From positions 124,001 through 188,000 of the forward strand of contig JAFVUE010000004.1 in NCBI GenBank assembly GCA_017502845.1: DNA of 64,000 bases, in the 5' to 3' direction. A model generated the notes under the pieces. It was not told the DNA's origin. It was given only the letters and a program-made list of their open reading frames with translations, and ran no database searches. The stretch is from Clostridia bacterium. GTDB lineage: Bacteria > Bacillota > Clostridia > UMGS1810. Of the stretch, positions 34,987-42,428 are shown one piece after another (positions within the stretch are counted from its first letter, which is position 1; each line of letters starts with the position of its first letter). Both the position numbers and the translations under genes were made by a program.

Positions 34987-35352
34987 CTATTCTTTGGGTA
35001 TAATGGAGAGAAGATAATAATACCCTTTCATATCTTCTACAAAGCTTACGGAATATTTTTTGTTTTCGATGGTAACCGTGTCCCCGATTTTTATATCAAG
35101 TGGTTTGTCGTAGGGCAGTATCGCCATTGGAACACGTCTGCGATGAGTTACGGCTTCATCGGTTGTGCGAAGTCCTGTGTAGGGGTTGTATCTGTGAAGA
35201 AGTTGTGATATATACAAACGGTGGTTCGCATATCCCTTTTCTTCTGTTATATCGCCGAACTCGTCTGTTTCAGCTCTTGAAAACAAGGCGTCTACCGTAA
35301 AGCAATGGTTTTCGAGAATGCGCTTTATACGGATTTTTGATAATCTTTTCAA
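34987..35352 (-). CDS. Head closure/minor structural protein
   Basis: A 121-residue protein with a predicted beta barrel (ILPYDKPLDIKIGDTVTIENKKYSVSFVEDMKGYYYLLSIIPKE), typical of head-closure or head-tail joining proteins such as SPP1 gp16. Position between the gp6-like connector and tail terminator supports this. TTG 35352 overlaps the previous TGA (TTGA); AAAGGGG lies about 11 bases upstream. Confidence 0.6.
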   Translation of the reverse strand: MKRLSKIRIKRILENHCFTVDALFSRAETDEFGDITEEKGYANHRLYISQLLHRYNPYTGLRTTDEAVTHRRRVPMAILPYDKPLDIKIGDTVTIENKKYSVSFVEDMKGYYYLLSIIPKE

Positions 35353-35606
35353 GAAGCATCGCCCCTTTTCATCTGCCCTGTACGGTTTTTACGGTAAAGG
35401 GCGGCAAGGGAGAGCCAGTACTTTCTCGATGATTCCAATGTCATATCCGAAAGTATAAGTTTGTCGCTCTCTGCCTTTATGATAAGTGCTTTGTACGATG
35501 CCTCGTTAATATCGAAGTTGCAATCTGCGTATATGCGTTCAAGTTCTTCCTCTGTGAAAAAAGGGTAATCCGTCTCCCTGATGTTGGCTTTTAATATTTT
35601 AAGCAT
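35349..35606 (-). CDS. Head-tail connector (gp6/gp15-like)
   Basis: An 85-residue helical protein (YPFFTEEELERIYADCNFDINEASYKALIIKAESDKLILSDMTLESSRKYWLSLAALYRKNR) matching the small 'phage gp6-like head-tail connector' type that forms a ring below the portal. It directly follows the capsid gene in transcription order. Confidence 0.68.
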   Translation of the reverse strand: MLKILKANIRETDYPFFTEEELERIYADCNFDINEASYKALIIKAESDKLILSDMTLESSRKYWLSLAALYRKNRTGQMKRGDAS

Positions 35607-35628
35607 TAGGTATCACCCCGCAATCTTA

Positions 35629-36666
35629 TCAGCCGCGGCTGATGATTCTTGCGATGGGGATTGCCTTGTGGTCGATAGCAGCTGTACCCTCTGCATTTTT
35701 AACGAGTTCCCAGTTTGCCGCAGATTCAAGTTCTGCATCTGTGGGGGAGAGAGTTGCCATATCGGATTTTGTGAAGTTGATGCCGTAGGGGGCAAAAATC
35801 TTTCTCTGTCTGGAATAGAGTGTGGTTCTGCCGCCGTTTTTGGCTTCGTCCCTGTCCATAGCGTAGGGAACAGAAGCACCTACATCCACATAATCAAATG
35901 CACCGTCGCCTAAGATGTATGTAGTGTATGTAATGTTGTCGCCGTCGACCACTACAGGCATAGTATCGTCGATAAACACAGTTCTGCCGCACCATGTACC
36001 GAGAGTGAGATCTCTCTGGATACCGTTTTCATCTGTGTATTTGAGACGGTCGATAAGGTTGAGGTTTTCAAGGTTTGTGGCAACTGCAGAATGCATGAAA
36101 ACAAGTGAGAACTTGTCTTTGTTGTCGCCACAGGCCTTCTGGATTGCTGTGTTGAGGGTTGTAGCCGCAACCTTTGCTCCATCACCTGCTTCAGCAGAAA
36201 TGTCGAGTGTATGACCGTTTACGAATTCCTCGTTTGCGTCGCCTGTCATAGCAAATACACCTTTGAGGATTGCAAGGATAGTTTTCTGGTCAGTTTCGTC
36301 CCAGTACTGTGCCACCTGAACAGCCACGTTGTCCATAAAATCTGTACCTGCAACGTCAGCAGAGAAGTCGTTCTCAACCCATGCCTTTGCGCGTCCCACA
36401 ACAACCATACTCTGTGAGAATGTGCTTGTTTCGTTTGCTGTGATGTCTGTAGAACCGTCGTAGTTCAATGCATCGCCACCAATAGTAGCAAACATAGGCA
36501 CTGTACCGTAAAAGCCGCCGCTCTGCTCGGAGAACATATCCTTAAGTTCGGGACGGAGACGGAGAGCGCCTGAGTGCACGAGTTCGTTTCTTTTGAGGTT
36601 TGGTATCTGGTTTACATATTTACCGAAAACCTCGCCGTTAAATGTTTTTGAATTAAAATTAGACAT
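35629..36666 (-). CDS. Major capsid protein
   Basis: A 345-residue HK97-fold-type coat protein. Features: N-terminal SKTFNGEVFGKYVNQIPNLKRNELVHSGAL, the E-loop-like region with NYDGSTDITANETSTFSQSMVVVGRAKAWVENDFS, and DKFSLVFMHSAVATNLENLNLIDRLKY in the P-domain. No protease precedes it, and no N-terminal delta domain is evident, so maturation cleavage is not expected. A separate scaffold gene lies just upstream, as in SPP1-like and phi29-like systems. Confidence 0.85.
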   Translation of the reverse strand: MSNFNSKTFNGEVFGKYVNQIPNLKRNELVHSGALRLRPELKDMFSEQSGGFYGTVPMFATIGGDALNYDGSTDITANETSTFSQSMVVVGRAKAWVENDFSADVAGTDFMDNVAVQVAQYWDETDQKTILAILKGVFAMTGDANEEFVNGHTLDISAEAGDGAKVAATTLNTAIQKACGDNKDKFSLVFMHSAVATNLENLNLIDRLKYTDENGIQRDLTLGTWCGRTVFIDDTMPVVVDGDNITYTTYILGDGAFDYVDVGASVPYAMDRDEAKNGGRTTLYSRQRKIFAPYGINFTKSDMATLSPTDAELESAANWELVKNAEGTAAIDHKAIPIARIISRG

Positions 36667-36702
36667 TTATATTTTCCTCCTGTCAATTCAGCCGTTTTTC
36701 GG

Positions 36703-37245
36703 CTATCTGTTTGCCTCCAGTTGCATCATCTGTGAGTAGGTAAGAGTACCTTGAGGAGAAGATTCGTTTCTTGGAAAATTTCCCTTGGTACCGCCGGGAG
36801 TGGGGCCGTCGAAGAGGTACGGATCACTCTTTTTAAGTAAATCTAACTGCTGCGCAACAGATACCATAGTGTTTTCCCCGTCGGGATTAATAAGTGCCCG
36901 TACTGCTTTTTCGTTCTTTCCGCCTGATTTGCGGATAAGTCCCGAAATCTCATTCTCCAACTTTACCTGCTCAAGTTCGCCGTTAAGTATTGAGATATGT
37001 TCATCATACTTCTTTTTAAGTTCGGTCATATCAGTTTCAAATCTGTCTGCATCTGCGGCACGGGATTTGAGCTCTTCCGCTTCCGACTGCAGAGTCGATA
37101 TTGTTTCTCTGGCACTGTTAAGCTCATCACGCTTTGTGTTGTAGTCTGCTTTTGCTACGAATTTTTTGCCGAGTTCATTCTTAAACTGTGATATAACCTC
37201 TTCCGTAACGGCATCGCCGAAGGTCTGTTTCAAAAATTCAATCAT
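36703..37245 (-). CDS. Capsid scaffold protein (GP20/gp11-like)
   Basis: A 180-residue protein with a long central coiled coil (about residues 35-100: LNSARETISTLQSEAEELKSRAADADRFE...) and a short C-terminal helix (LTYSQMMQLEANR) that probably contacts the coat protein. This is the layout of the 'phage minor structural protein GP20' scaffold family. It guides procapsid assembly and then leaves. Confidence 0.82.
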   Translation of the reverse strand: MIEFLKQTFGDAVTEEVISQFKNELGKKFVAKADYNTKRDELNSARETISTLQSEAEELKSRAADADRFETDMTELKKKYDEHISILNGELEQVKLENEISGLIRKSGGKNEKAVRALINPDGENTMVSVAQQLDLLKKSDPYLFDGPTPGGTKGNFPRNESSPQGTLTYSQMMQLEANR

Positions 37246-37334
37246 AATATCCTCCCTTTGGTGTCATTTGCATAAAGACACCTTATACACTGTCCTTGAT
37301 GTGGCAGCCAGTCCTGCCTTTTGTGCAAATCCAT
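37242..37334 (-). CDS. Possible tiny ORF between portal and scaffold
   Basis: A 30-residue frame (MDLHKRQDWLPHQGQCIRCL...) fills most of the 139-base gap and overlaps the scaffold start as ATGA, suggesting coupling. It has a CxxC. No good ribosome-binding site precedes the ATG. Weakly supported. Confidence 0.28.
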   Translation of the reverse strand: MDLHKRQDWLPHQGQCIRCLYANDTKGRIL

Positions 37335-37384
37335 TTGTTGTTCGCCGATGTAGGCGATATTTTTATTAAAAGGGGTTATCCCGT

Positions 37385-38752
37385 TTAATCTATCATATTT
37401 TCTTCAGCAATGGCTTCAATCTCTGCCTTGCCGTCTGTGGATATGTTCCACTTTTCAATGTAGTTTCTGCGGCTTCTCACTTTTGCATTTACTTCATTAA
37501 GGTCAGTAATGCGTTCCGCTTCCTCGTCCTCCATAATGGGATAGAGATGCTCAATTTTTATGGTGTAGTCCGCTTCGGGCAATCTGGCATAGCCGTATAC
37601 TGAATTGATTTTCAGTATGGCTTCAACGAGCCATTTGATGGCACTGTCCCAGGCGCACCATCTCTCTTCACATTTGCAGATGAGTTCCCAGTAAAGTGCT
37701 TTCATTGCCTTTCCGCTTTGTACGATACCCGAAAGTTGCTCTGTTGTGATATAGGGCACTTCCATAATGTCGTACATATCGGATTTTACACGGTTGATGC
37801 TGTTCTCGTATGCTTCGGAATATGAGAAGTTGCTTTCCAGTTTCTCAATAGCCGCATCTCCGTCTGCCGCCTGATCTGTCTGCAGGTCGATTACGGCATT
37901 GGGTGCAATCCTCATATTGTCAAGACAGTCCCCACTGGCGTTCTTCGCGATGGTTACGGGGAACATATGAAACATAAGAGTATCAGCATCGTCGCTTTTA
38001 AGACGGTTGTATCTGTCCTGATTGGAGATAAGTTCTGCTACGTCGCTTTCGCCTTTGAGATCGCCTGTTAAGGGATCGTTCACGATAATATATGCAGGGA
38101 TAAAATCAAGCCCTGTATCGTTGAAATCGTGAATAATCTCTTTGATTTTTCCGTTGCCGTCGTAGATTGCTTCGGTTATGTAGCATCTGCCGCCTTCGAG
38201 TTCAAATTTCTGTTTCCAGAATCTCTGGTCTTTCTTCTCTTTCTCGTCGTTGAGACCGTAGAAAAATACTATTTTCTTCATCCTGTCGGATTCGTCGAAT
38301 TCTGTGTCATAGATAAATTCAAACGATGGACGGAACATTATCTCAACGCCGTCTGCACCGCACCAGAGTTTTAATGCAACACGTCTGCCGATAAAGCAGT
38401 CTCTTCCTGCCATAGTAAGTTTCTTTGCAAATTCGTTGTCTGAAAGAACTTTCCTTATATAATCCTGAATAATTGCCGCCGCATCGGGAGATGTGGCAGA
38501 TTCTATGCGGATTTCAGGAGTACGCGAAAACATAAAACGTGCTTCTTTCTTGATAATCTTCTTGATGAAGTTAGTTACCATTCTGGTGGGGGTGTAGTCG
38601 AGATTGCCATTTCCTGACCACACCTGCCCCGAACCATCATAATAACTGTAGAGTCCAAGTATTTCGGAGATGTCTGCCAGTACATTTTGTGCGAAGATTC
38701 CGTTTATCTCATCCATAATGGTTTTCTGGATCGGGTATGATAAATTGTTCAA
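37385..38752 (-). CDS. Phage portal protein, SPP1 gp6-like
   Basis: A 455-residue portal that forms the dodecameric DNA gate. It shows FIPAYIIVNDPLTGDLKGESDVAELISNQDRYNRLKSDDADTL and a C-terminal acidic, helical part (YPIMEDEEAERITDLNEVNAKVRSRRNYIEKW) typical of the SPP1_Gp6 family. TTG 38752 is chosen because AAAGGAAGTG lies 7 bases upstream; the ATG at 38797 lies inside a dispersed repeat and has no site. No MuF-type minor head gene follows it. Confidence 0.85.
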   Translation of the reverse strand: MNNLSYPIQKTIMDEINGIFAQNVLADISEILGLYSYYDGSGQVWSGNGNLDYTPTRMVTNFIKKIIKKEARFMFSRTPEIRIESATSPDAAAIIQDYIRKVLSDNEFAKKLTMAGRDCFIGRRVALKLWCGADGVEIMFRPSFEFIYDTEFDESDRMKKIVFFYGLNDEKEKKDQRFWKQKFELEGGRCYITEAIYDGNGKIKEIIHDFNDTGLDFIPAYIIVNDPLTGDLKGESDVAELISNQDRYNRLKSDDADTLMFHMFPVTIAKNASGDCLDNMRIAPNAVIDLQTDQAADGDAAIEKLESNFSYSEAYENSINRVKSDMYDIMEVPYITTEQLSGIVQSGKAMKALYWELICKCEERWCAWDSAIKWLVEAILKINSVYGYARLPEADYTIKIEHLYPIMEDEEAERITDLNEVNAKVRSRRNYIEKWNISTDGKAEIEAIAEENMID

Positions 38753-38772
38753 ATTAACACTTCCTTTTTTCT

Positions 38773-38806
38773 TCAGATGCGTGTCGGATACTAACACATC
38801 TGCTTA
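38773..38806. repeat. Solo copy of the TAAGCAGATG repeat inside the prophage
   Basis: GTCGGATACTAACACATCTG plus CTTA (38783-38806) matches 20 of 24 positions of the right terminal repeat of the element at 54975-55251. An inverted half (CAGATGCGTG) precedes it, so it can form a hairpin. It lies between the large terminase and portal genes. Confidence 0.7.
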
Positions 38807-40048
38807 CCTTGATTTATTTTCTCTTATTGGCTTTGAAGCCACGGTGGAGCAGAAATACCTTACAGCGTCCATAGCGTGGTCGTTTTCTTTTAAGGGTTTG
38901 TCCTCGCCACGGTCAACTGCGGAGGTGTCCCATACATACATAGAGAATTCCGCCACGGTGTTTTCCAATGATTTGTGAAAGAAAATCTCTTTCTTCGACA
39001 GCATCGTACCTACAAGGCGTATGCCGTCAACCACGTCATTCCGTGCTTTCTTCACTCTGTAACCACGGGACTTTATTTCTGCGATAAAAGATGCGGCGGA
39101 TGGGTCCACAATAACCGCCACGGGATTGATATCCCCGAGGAATTCGGCAAGGTCGTTAGCATACAGGGCATCTGTTTTCTGCACACCGCTTTCCCTGCCG
39201 CAATAGTAGTATTCCTTTATGGCATACCACTTGCCTTGATGTAATCCCCATAGCAGATATGCACAGGGGTTCTGTGTACCGTAGTCGATGGATACGAAAT
39301 ACTTTTCATAAATATCCCCCACATCGTCAAAGATGTTGTCGGGACCGAACATATCGTAAATCACACCGTCTGCGGCAACCCATTGCCCAAGGATAAATCT
39401 GTTATAGAAAACTCCTGTGTACATTCTCCGGTAGCGGTTCTTCACTTCGTCGGAAAGCGAAAGGTTGTCATCCATAGTGAAGTGAAGGTACACAAGATTT
39501 TTTCCGGCATCAATCCAGTTTTTCTTAAACCAGTGGCTGGGACCTTCGGGGTTGCAGTTGAACCAGAATTTGGAGCCGGAAACAGAGCATCTTGCCGCCG
39601 CCTGATTAACAAAACTTTCCGCAAGGAGCGCCGCCTCATCAAAGAGTACACCACCCAAGGTCATTCCCTGAATCTTCTCACGGCTCAGTTCGTCGCCTCC
39701 TCCAAACATATAAAAGCAGTTTGAAGAAGATGATGAGGTTATTTCCATAAATCCCTCTGTCATCTTTTCCCGGATGACAAAGCCACGACTGCGCAGTATG
39801 GGGAGAAGCGGGTATATAACATTTCGTTTAAGTGAATTAACGGTCTTGCCGCAAAGTGCAAAATTAACACCGCTGAAACGATGCATTGCCCACAGCACAA
39901 AAGATAAGGACATACACAATGTTTTTCCGCTTCGGACGGCACCGTCTGCTATAATTCCGTCTGCATCTTTGCAAGGAGAGGTGTCAGCCCACCAGCTTAA
40001 TACCTTTTCCTGTTTGTTTGAAAACTTCGTAAATTCAATCTGTATCAC
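38804..40048 (-). CDS. Terminase large subunit, PBSX/T4-like
   Basis: A 414-residue packaging motor. The ATPase part has DGAVRSGKTLCMSLSF (Walker A) and LGGVLFDEAALL (Walker B with catalytic Glu). The RNase H-like nuclease part has YFVSIDYGTQNPCAYLLWG, AVIVDPSAASFIAEIK and ENDHAMDAVRYF, the three acidic sites. All key residues look intact, so the motor should be functional. GTG 40048 overlaps the small-terminase gene by 14 bases; GGAAGG lies close upstream. Confidence 0.9.
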   Translation of the reverse strand: MIQIEFTKFSNKQEKVLSWWADTSPCKDADGIIADGAVRSGKTLCMSLSFVLWAMHRFSGVNFALCGKTVNSLKRNVIYPLLPILRSRGFVIREKMTEGFMEITSSSSSNCFYMFGGGDELSREKIQGMTLGGVLFDEAALLAESFVNQAAARCSVSGSKFWFNCNPEGPSHWFKKNWIDAGKNLVYLHFTMDDNLSLSDEVKNRYRRMYTGVFYNRFILGQWVAADGVIYDMFGPDNIFDDVGDIYEKYFVSIDYGTQNPCAYLLWGLHQGKWYAIKEYYYCGRESGVQKTDALYANDLAEFLGDINPVAVIVDPSAASFIAEIKSRGYRVKKARNDVVDGIRLVGTMLSKKEIFFHKSLENTVAEFSMYVWDTSAVDRGEDKPLKENDHAMDAVRYFCSTVASKPIRENKSR

Positions 40049-40373
40049 CGCCTTCCCATATCTTACCTGCTTTTCCCTGAAGAACGGCTATGAGATTGTC
40101 AAAATCGCTCTCCGTCTCATCGCTATTTTGCCGCATTATGTATTTGCCCAGCAGTTCGATGGCTTTGAGCTTGTCGTAAAATTTAATCTCCACACCGTCT
40201 TTTACGTTTTTAACCTGGGATATGGCAGGGAAGAAACTTTCGTATTTTGCAAGTTGCTTTATAAAGTCGGCGTATTCTTCGCCGTCAAGGTTGCGGCTTA
40301 CTTCGCTGAAATCGGCAAAGGCAATCTTTTTGAGTTCGCAGATGATTTGTTCTATGACATCGTCGTTACTCAA
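40035..40373 (-). CDS. Terminase small subunit, C-terminal-type domain
   Basis: A 112-residue protein. It matches the C-terminal part of PBSX XtmA-type small terminases: KKIAFADFSEVSR, then VKNVKDGVEIKFYDKLKAIELLGKYI, whose usual form is VKxGxDGVxIKLYDKxKALExLxxY. The usual N-terminal helix-turn-helix is missing here and appears to be on the preceding gene. The start is TTG 40373, with GGAGG 8 bases upstream inside that gene. Confidence 0.72.
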   Translation of the reverse strand: MSNDDVIEQIICELKKIAFADFSEVSRNLDGEEYADFIKQLAKYESFFPAISQVKNVKDGVEIKFYDKLKAIELLGKYIMRQNSDETESDFDNLIAVLQGKAGKIWEGGDTD

Positions 40374-40629
40374 TTGCCATACCTCCGCCTACGTCGGCTA
40401 TGGCAGAAGCAAATCCCATAAGTGCTCTCCGAGCATTTGTTATATCAAAATACTCTATGTGCCGACGCACCTTGTCGTAGTAACCATCTGCCTTGCACTC
40501 TGCAATAATATCCAATACCTGCCCCAAGCTACGTTTCATAAGTTTTGCAGTTTCTATGGGAGATTCGCCGCGGATATCCCACATACATACAATCCATTTA
40601 GTGTTTGGTGTCAATTCTCTGTCCTTCAT
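40366..40629 (-). CDS. Small helical protein, possibly the DNA-binding half of the small terminase
   Basis: An 87-residue helical protein (MKDRELTPNTKWIVCMWDIRGESPIETAKLMKRSLGQVLDIIAECK). The SPIETAKLMKRSLGQV stretch could be a helix-turn-helix. First gene of the leftward operon. ATG 40629 follows GGAGG at 6 bases; longer frames have no site. It overlaps the next gene by 8 bases. The terminase link is inference from position and from the missing N-terminus of its neighbour. Confidence 0.55.
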   Translation of the reverse strand: MKDRELTPNTKWIVCMWDIRGESPIETAKLMKRSLGQVLDIIAECKADGYYDKVRRHIEYFDITNARRALMGFASAIADVGGGMAIE

Positions 40630-40731
40630 ACTGTCCTCCAAATCCATGCATCGTCCGTGAAAAAAGTGCGGAATCACTAACAACACGGTTTTCTGTTTTT
40701 CAAAGTAAAAAGAAACCGGATAAAGAAAAAC

Positions 40732-40777
40732 TTACGAAAAACGAAAGTAGAAAAACCAAAACTTACGTATTTCGTAA
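40732..40777. promoter_or_regulatory. Operator-like repeats for the S24 repressor
   Basis: TTACG-TATTT-CGTAA (40763-40777) is a perfect inverted repeat; TTACG-AAAAA-CGAAA (40732-40746) is a near copy. Two more TTACG/CGTAA half or partial sites are at 40818-40825 and 40861-40866. They cover both divergent promoters. Confidence 0.6.
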
Positions 40778-40781
40778 TTGC

Positions 40782-40811
40782 ATATTAGCATATTGAAAAT
40801 TCAAAAGTCAA
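40782..40811 (-). promoter_or_regulatory. Leftward promoter of the particle operon
   Basis: On the minus strand, TTGACT (40806-40811), an 18-base spacer and TAATAT (40782-40787). The operator-like repeat at 40763 lies just downstream and another at 40818 just upstream. Confidence 0.6.
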
Positions 40812-40852
40812 TACTTTTTACGTAATTTTTTTGAAAAATGAAAATTTTTTCT

Positions 40853-40881
40853 TGCATTTCCCGTAATTGTGTGTTAGAGTA
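40853..40881 (+). promoter_or_regulatory. Rightward promoter of the repressor gene
   Basis: TTGCAT near 40853, a 17-base spacer containing the half operator CCGTAA, and TAGAGT; TATAGT overlaps further on. Self-repression is likely from the half site in the spacer. Confidence 0.45.
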
Positions 40882-40917
40882 TAGTTGACAAGGTGTAATT
40901 TTTTAAGAGGTGATAGC

Positions 40918-41541
40918 GTGTCAAATATAAAGAAACGCCGTAAAGAACTGGGTCTAACTCTGGCAGAACTTGCTGCGAGGGTGGGACTTCGTGATGCTAC
41001 AATTCAGCGTTATGAAAGCGGCGAGATACCGAATATAAAGAAAGATACTATAATGAAACTTGCAAAGGAACTCAAGTGTACCCCCGGTTATCTTATGGGT
41101 TGGACGGACCTTGAGACGGTTACTTCCTCTGCAGATGCGTTTATGAAGATTCCCGTTCTCGGACTTATCCCTGCAGGTGTGCCTATTGAGGCGGTGGAGG
41201 ATGTTCTCGGTTATGAGGAGATTCCATCGTCATATTGCGCAGGTGGAGAGAAGTATTTTGCACTTAAACTCAACGGAAACAGTATGTATCCCGAATATCA
41301 CAGCGGCGATATTGTAATACTGAAACAACAGGAAACCTGTAACAGTAATGAGGATTGCGCCGTAATGATAAACGGCGGGGATGCCACATTTAAGAGGGTT
41401 GTCCGTCAGAAAAACGGTATAATGTTAAAGCCACTCAATCCCAATTACGACACCCTTTTCTATACTAACGAAGAGATTGAGCAACTGCCTGTCCGCATAA
41501 TCGGAGTGTTCAAAGAATTGCGCAGAAGAAGCACCAATTAA
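40918..41541 (+). CDS. S24/LexA-like phage repressor (Xre-type HTH plus peptidase S24)
   Basis: A 207-residue repressor. The N-terminal helix-turn-helix (KKRRKELGLTLAELAARVGLRDATIQRYESGEI) binds DNA. The C-terminal S24 domain has ALKLNGNSMYPEYHSGDIVI (catalytic Ser in GNSM) and CAVMINGGDATFKRVV (catalytic Lys), with a hinge near PVLGLIPAGVPIEA. RecA-stimulated self-cleavage would lift repression on DNA damage, as for CI and LexA. GTG 40918 follows AAGAGGTGAT. It is divergent from the particle genes, with operators between them. Confidence 0.9.
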   Translation: MSNIKKRRKELGLTLAELAARVGLRDATIQRYESGEIPNIKKDTIMKLAKELKCTPGYLMGWTDLETVTSSADAFMKIPVLGLIPAGVPIEAVEDVLGYEEIPSSYCAGGEKYFALKLNGNSMYPEYHSGDIVILKQQETCNSNEDCAVMINGGDATFKRVVRQKNGIMLKPLNPNYDTLFYTNEEIEQLPVRIIGVFKELRRRSTN

Positions 41542-41576
41542 TTACAATTTTTTCCAATACAAAACAGCATAAAAAT

Positions 41577-41636
41577 ACCTCCCGAGGGAATAATGGAATT
41601 GTAAGATTTACGATATTCCATAAATCCGCGGGAGGT
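41577..41636 (+). promoter_or_regulatory. Hairpin covering the sigG ribosome-binding site; also a terminator for the repressor
   Basis: ACCTCCCG (41577-41584) pairs with CGGGAGGT (41629-41636). Inside are ATGGAAT / ATTCCAT and GTAA / TTAC. The 3' arm contains the sigG Shine-Dalgarno GGGAGG, and TTTTTT follows at once. It can act as a terminator or as a mask on read-through sigG mRNA. Confidence 0.7.
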
Positions 41637-41642
41637 TTTTTC

Positions 41643-42413
41643 ATGATTAACAAAGTAGAAATCTGCGGCGTAAATACTGCCAAACTCCCTGTGCTTACTC
41701 ACGAGGAGAAAGATGCCCTTTTCAAGAGGATAAAGTCGGGGGACAGAAGTGCCAGGGAAGAATTTATAAACGGTAATCTTCGTCTTGTACTGTCTGTGAT
41801 ACAGCGTTTTTCGGGACGTGGGGAGAATATGGACGACCTTTTTCAGGTGGGGTGCATCGGGCTTATGAAGTCTATTGATAATTTCGATCCGTCCTATAAT
41901 GTAAAGTTTTCCACCTATGCAGTTCCAATGATAATCGGCGAGGTTCGGCGTTATCTCCGTGATAATAACTCCATCCGAGTCAGCCGTTCACTTCGGGATA
42001 TTGCCTATAAGGCACTGAAAGTCCGTGAAGAACTTATGAATAAGAATGAAAAAGATCCCACGGTAGAGGAAATCGCCAAAGCCCTTGAACTTCCGAAAGA
42101 GGATGTGGTTCAGGCACTTGATGCCATTCAGGATCCCATGTCGCTGTATGAGCCAATCTATAACGATGGTGGAGATGCGATATTTGTAATTGATCAGGTA
42201 AGCGATGAAAAGAGTGTTGACGAAAACTGGCTTGAAAAGATTTCTCTTAAAGAGGCAATGAAACGACTTGGGGAGAGGGAAAAGCACATACTGACTCTGC
42301 GGTTCTTCAAAGGACGGACACAGATGGAAGTGGCGCAGGAGATAGGTATCTCACAGGCACAGGTTTCCAGACTGGAAAAGACGGCATTAAAACATGTAAA
42401 AAAATATATTTGA
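41643..42413 (+). CDS. sigG: Sporulation sigma factor SigG
   Basis: A 256-residue sigma-70 family factor for late forespore transcription. The diagnostic N-terminus NKVEICGVNTAKLPVL is kept. Region 2 follows (NLRLVLSVIQRFSGRGENMDDLFQVGCIGLMKSIDNFD, VKFSTYAVPMIIGEVRRYLRDNN), then region 3 and region 4 (GISQAQVSRLEKTALKHVKKYI). SigF is excluded by the N-terminal signature. GGGAGG is 7 bases before the ATG, within a hairpin arm. A weak GCATA-N17-AATAATG element at 41567 may be a sigma-F/G promoter. Confidence 0.94.
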   Translation: MINKVEICGVNTAKLPVLTHEEKDALFKRIKSGDRSAREEFINGNLRLVLSVIQRFSGRGENMDDLFQVGCIGLMKSIDNFDPSYNVKFSTYAVPMIIGEVRRYLRDNNSIRVSRSLRDIAYKALKVREELMNKNEKDPTVEEIAKALELPKEDVVQALDAIQDPMSLYEPIYNDGGDAIFVIDQVSDEKSVDENWLEKISLKEAMKRLGEREKHILTLRFFKGRTQMEVAQEIGISQAQVSRLEKTALKHVKKYI

Positions 42414-42428
42414 AAGGCGGAAATGTAA

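Larger units (their letters stand above)
26409..41541. mobile_element. Compact siphovirus-type particle locus (defective prophage or GTA-like)
   Basis: Structural genes run right to left: small and large terminase, portal, scaffold, capsid, connectors, tail tube, terminator hairpin, tail chaperones, tape measure, Dit, Tal, holin, fibres, endolysin. A divergent S24-type repressor closes the right end. Not found: integrase, excisionase, replication, recombination, head protease, sheath or baseplate-wedge genes. I see no flanking attachment repeats. Left neighbour is the EamA gene, right neighbour sigG. The lack of integration and replication genes in an otherwise tidy set suggests a PBSX-like or gene-transfer-agent-like resident rather than a fully mobile phage. 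Confidence 0.85.
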
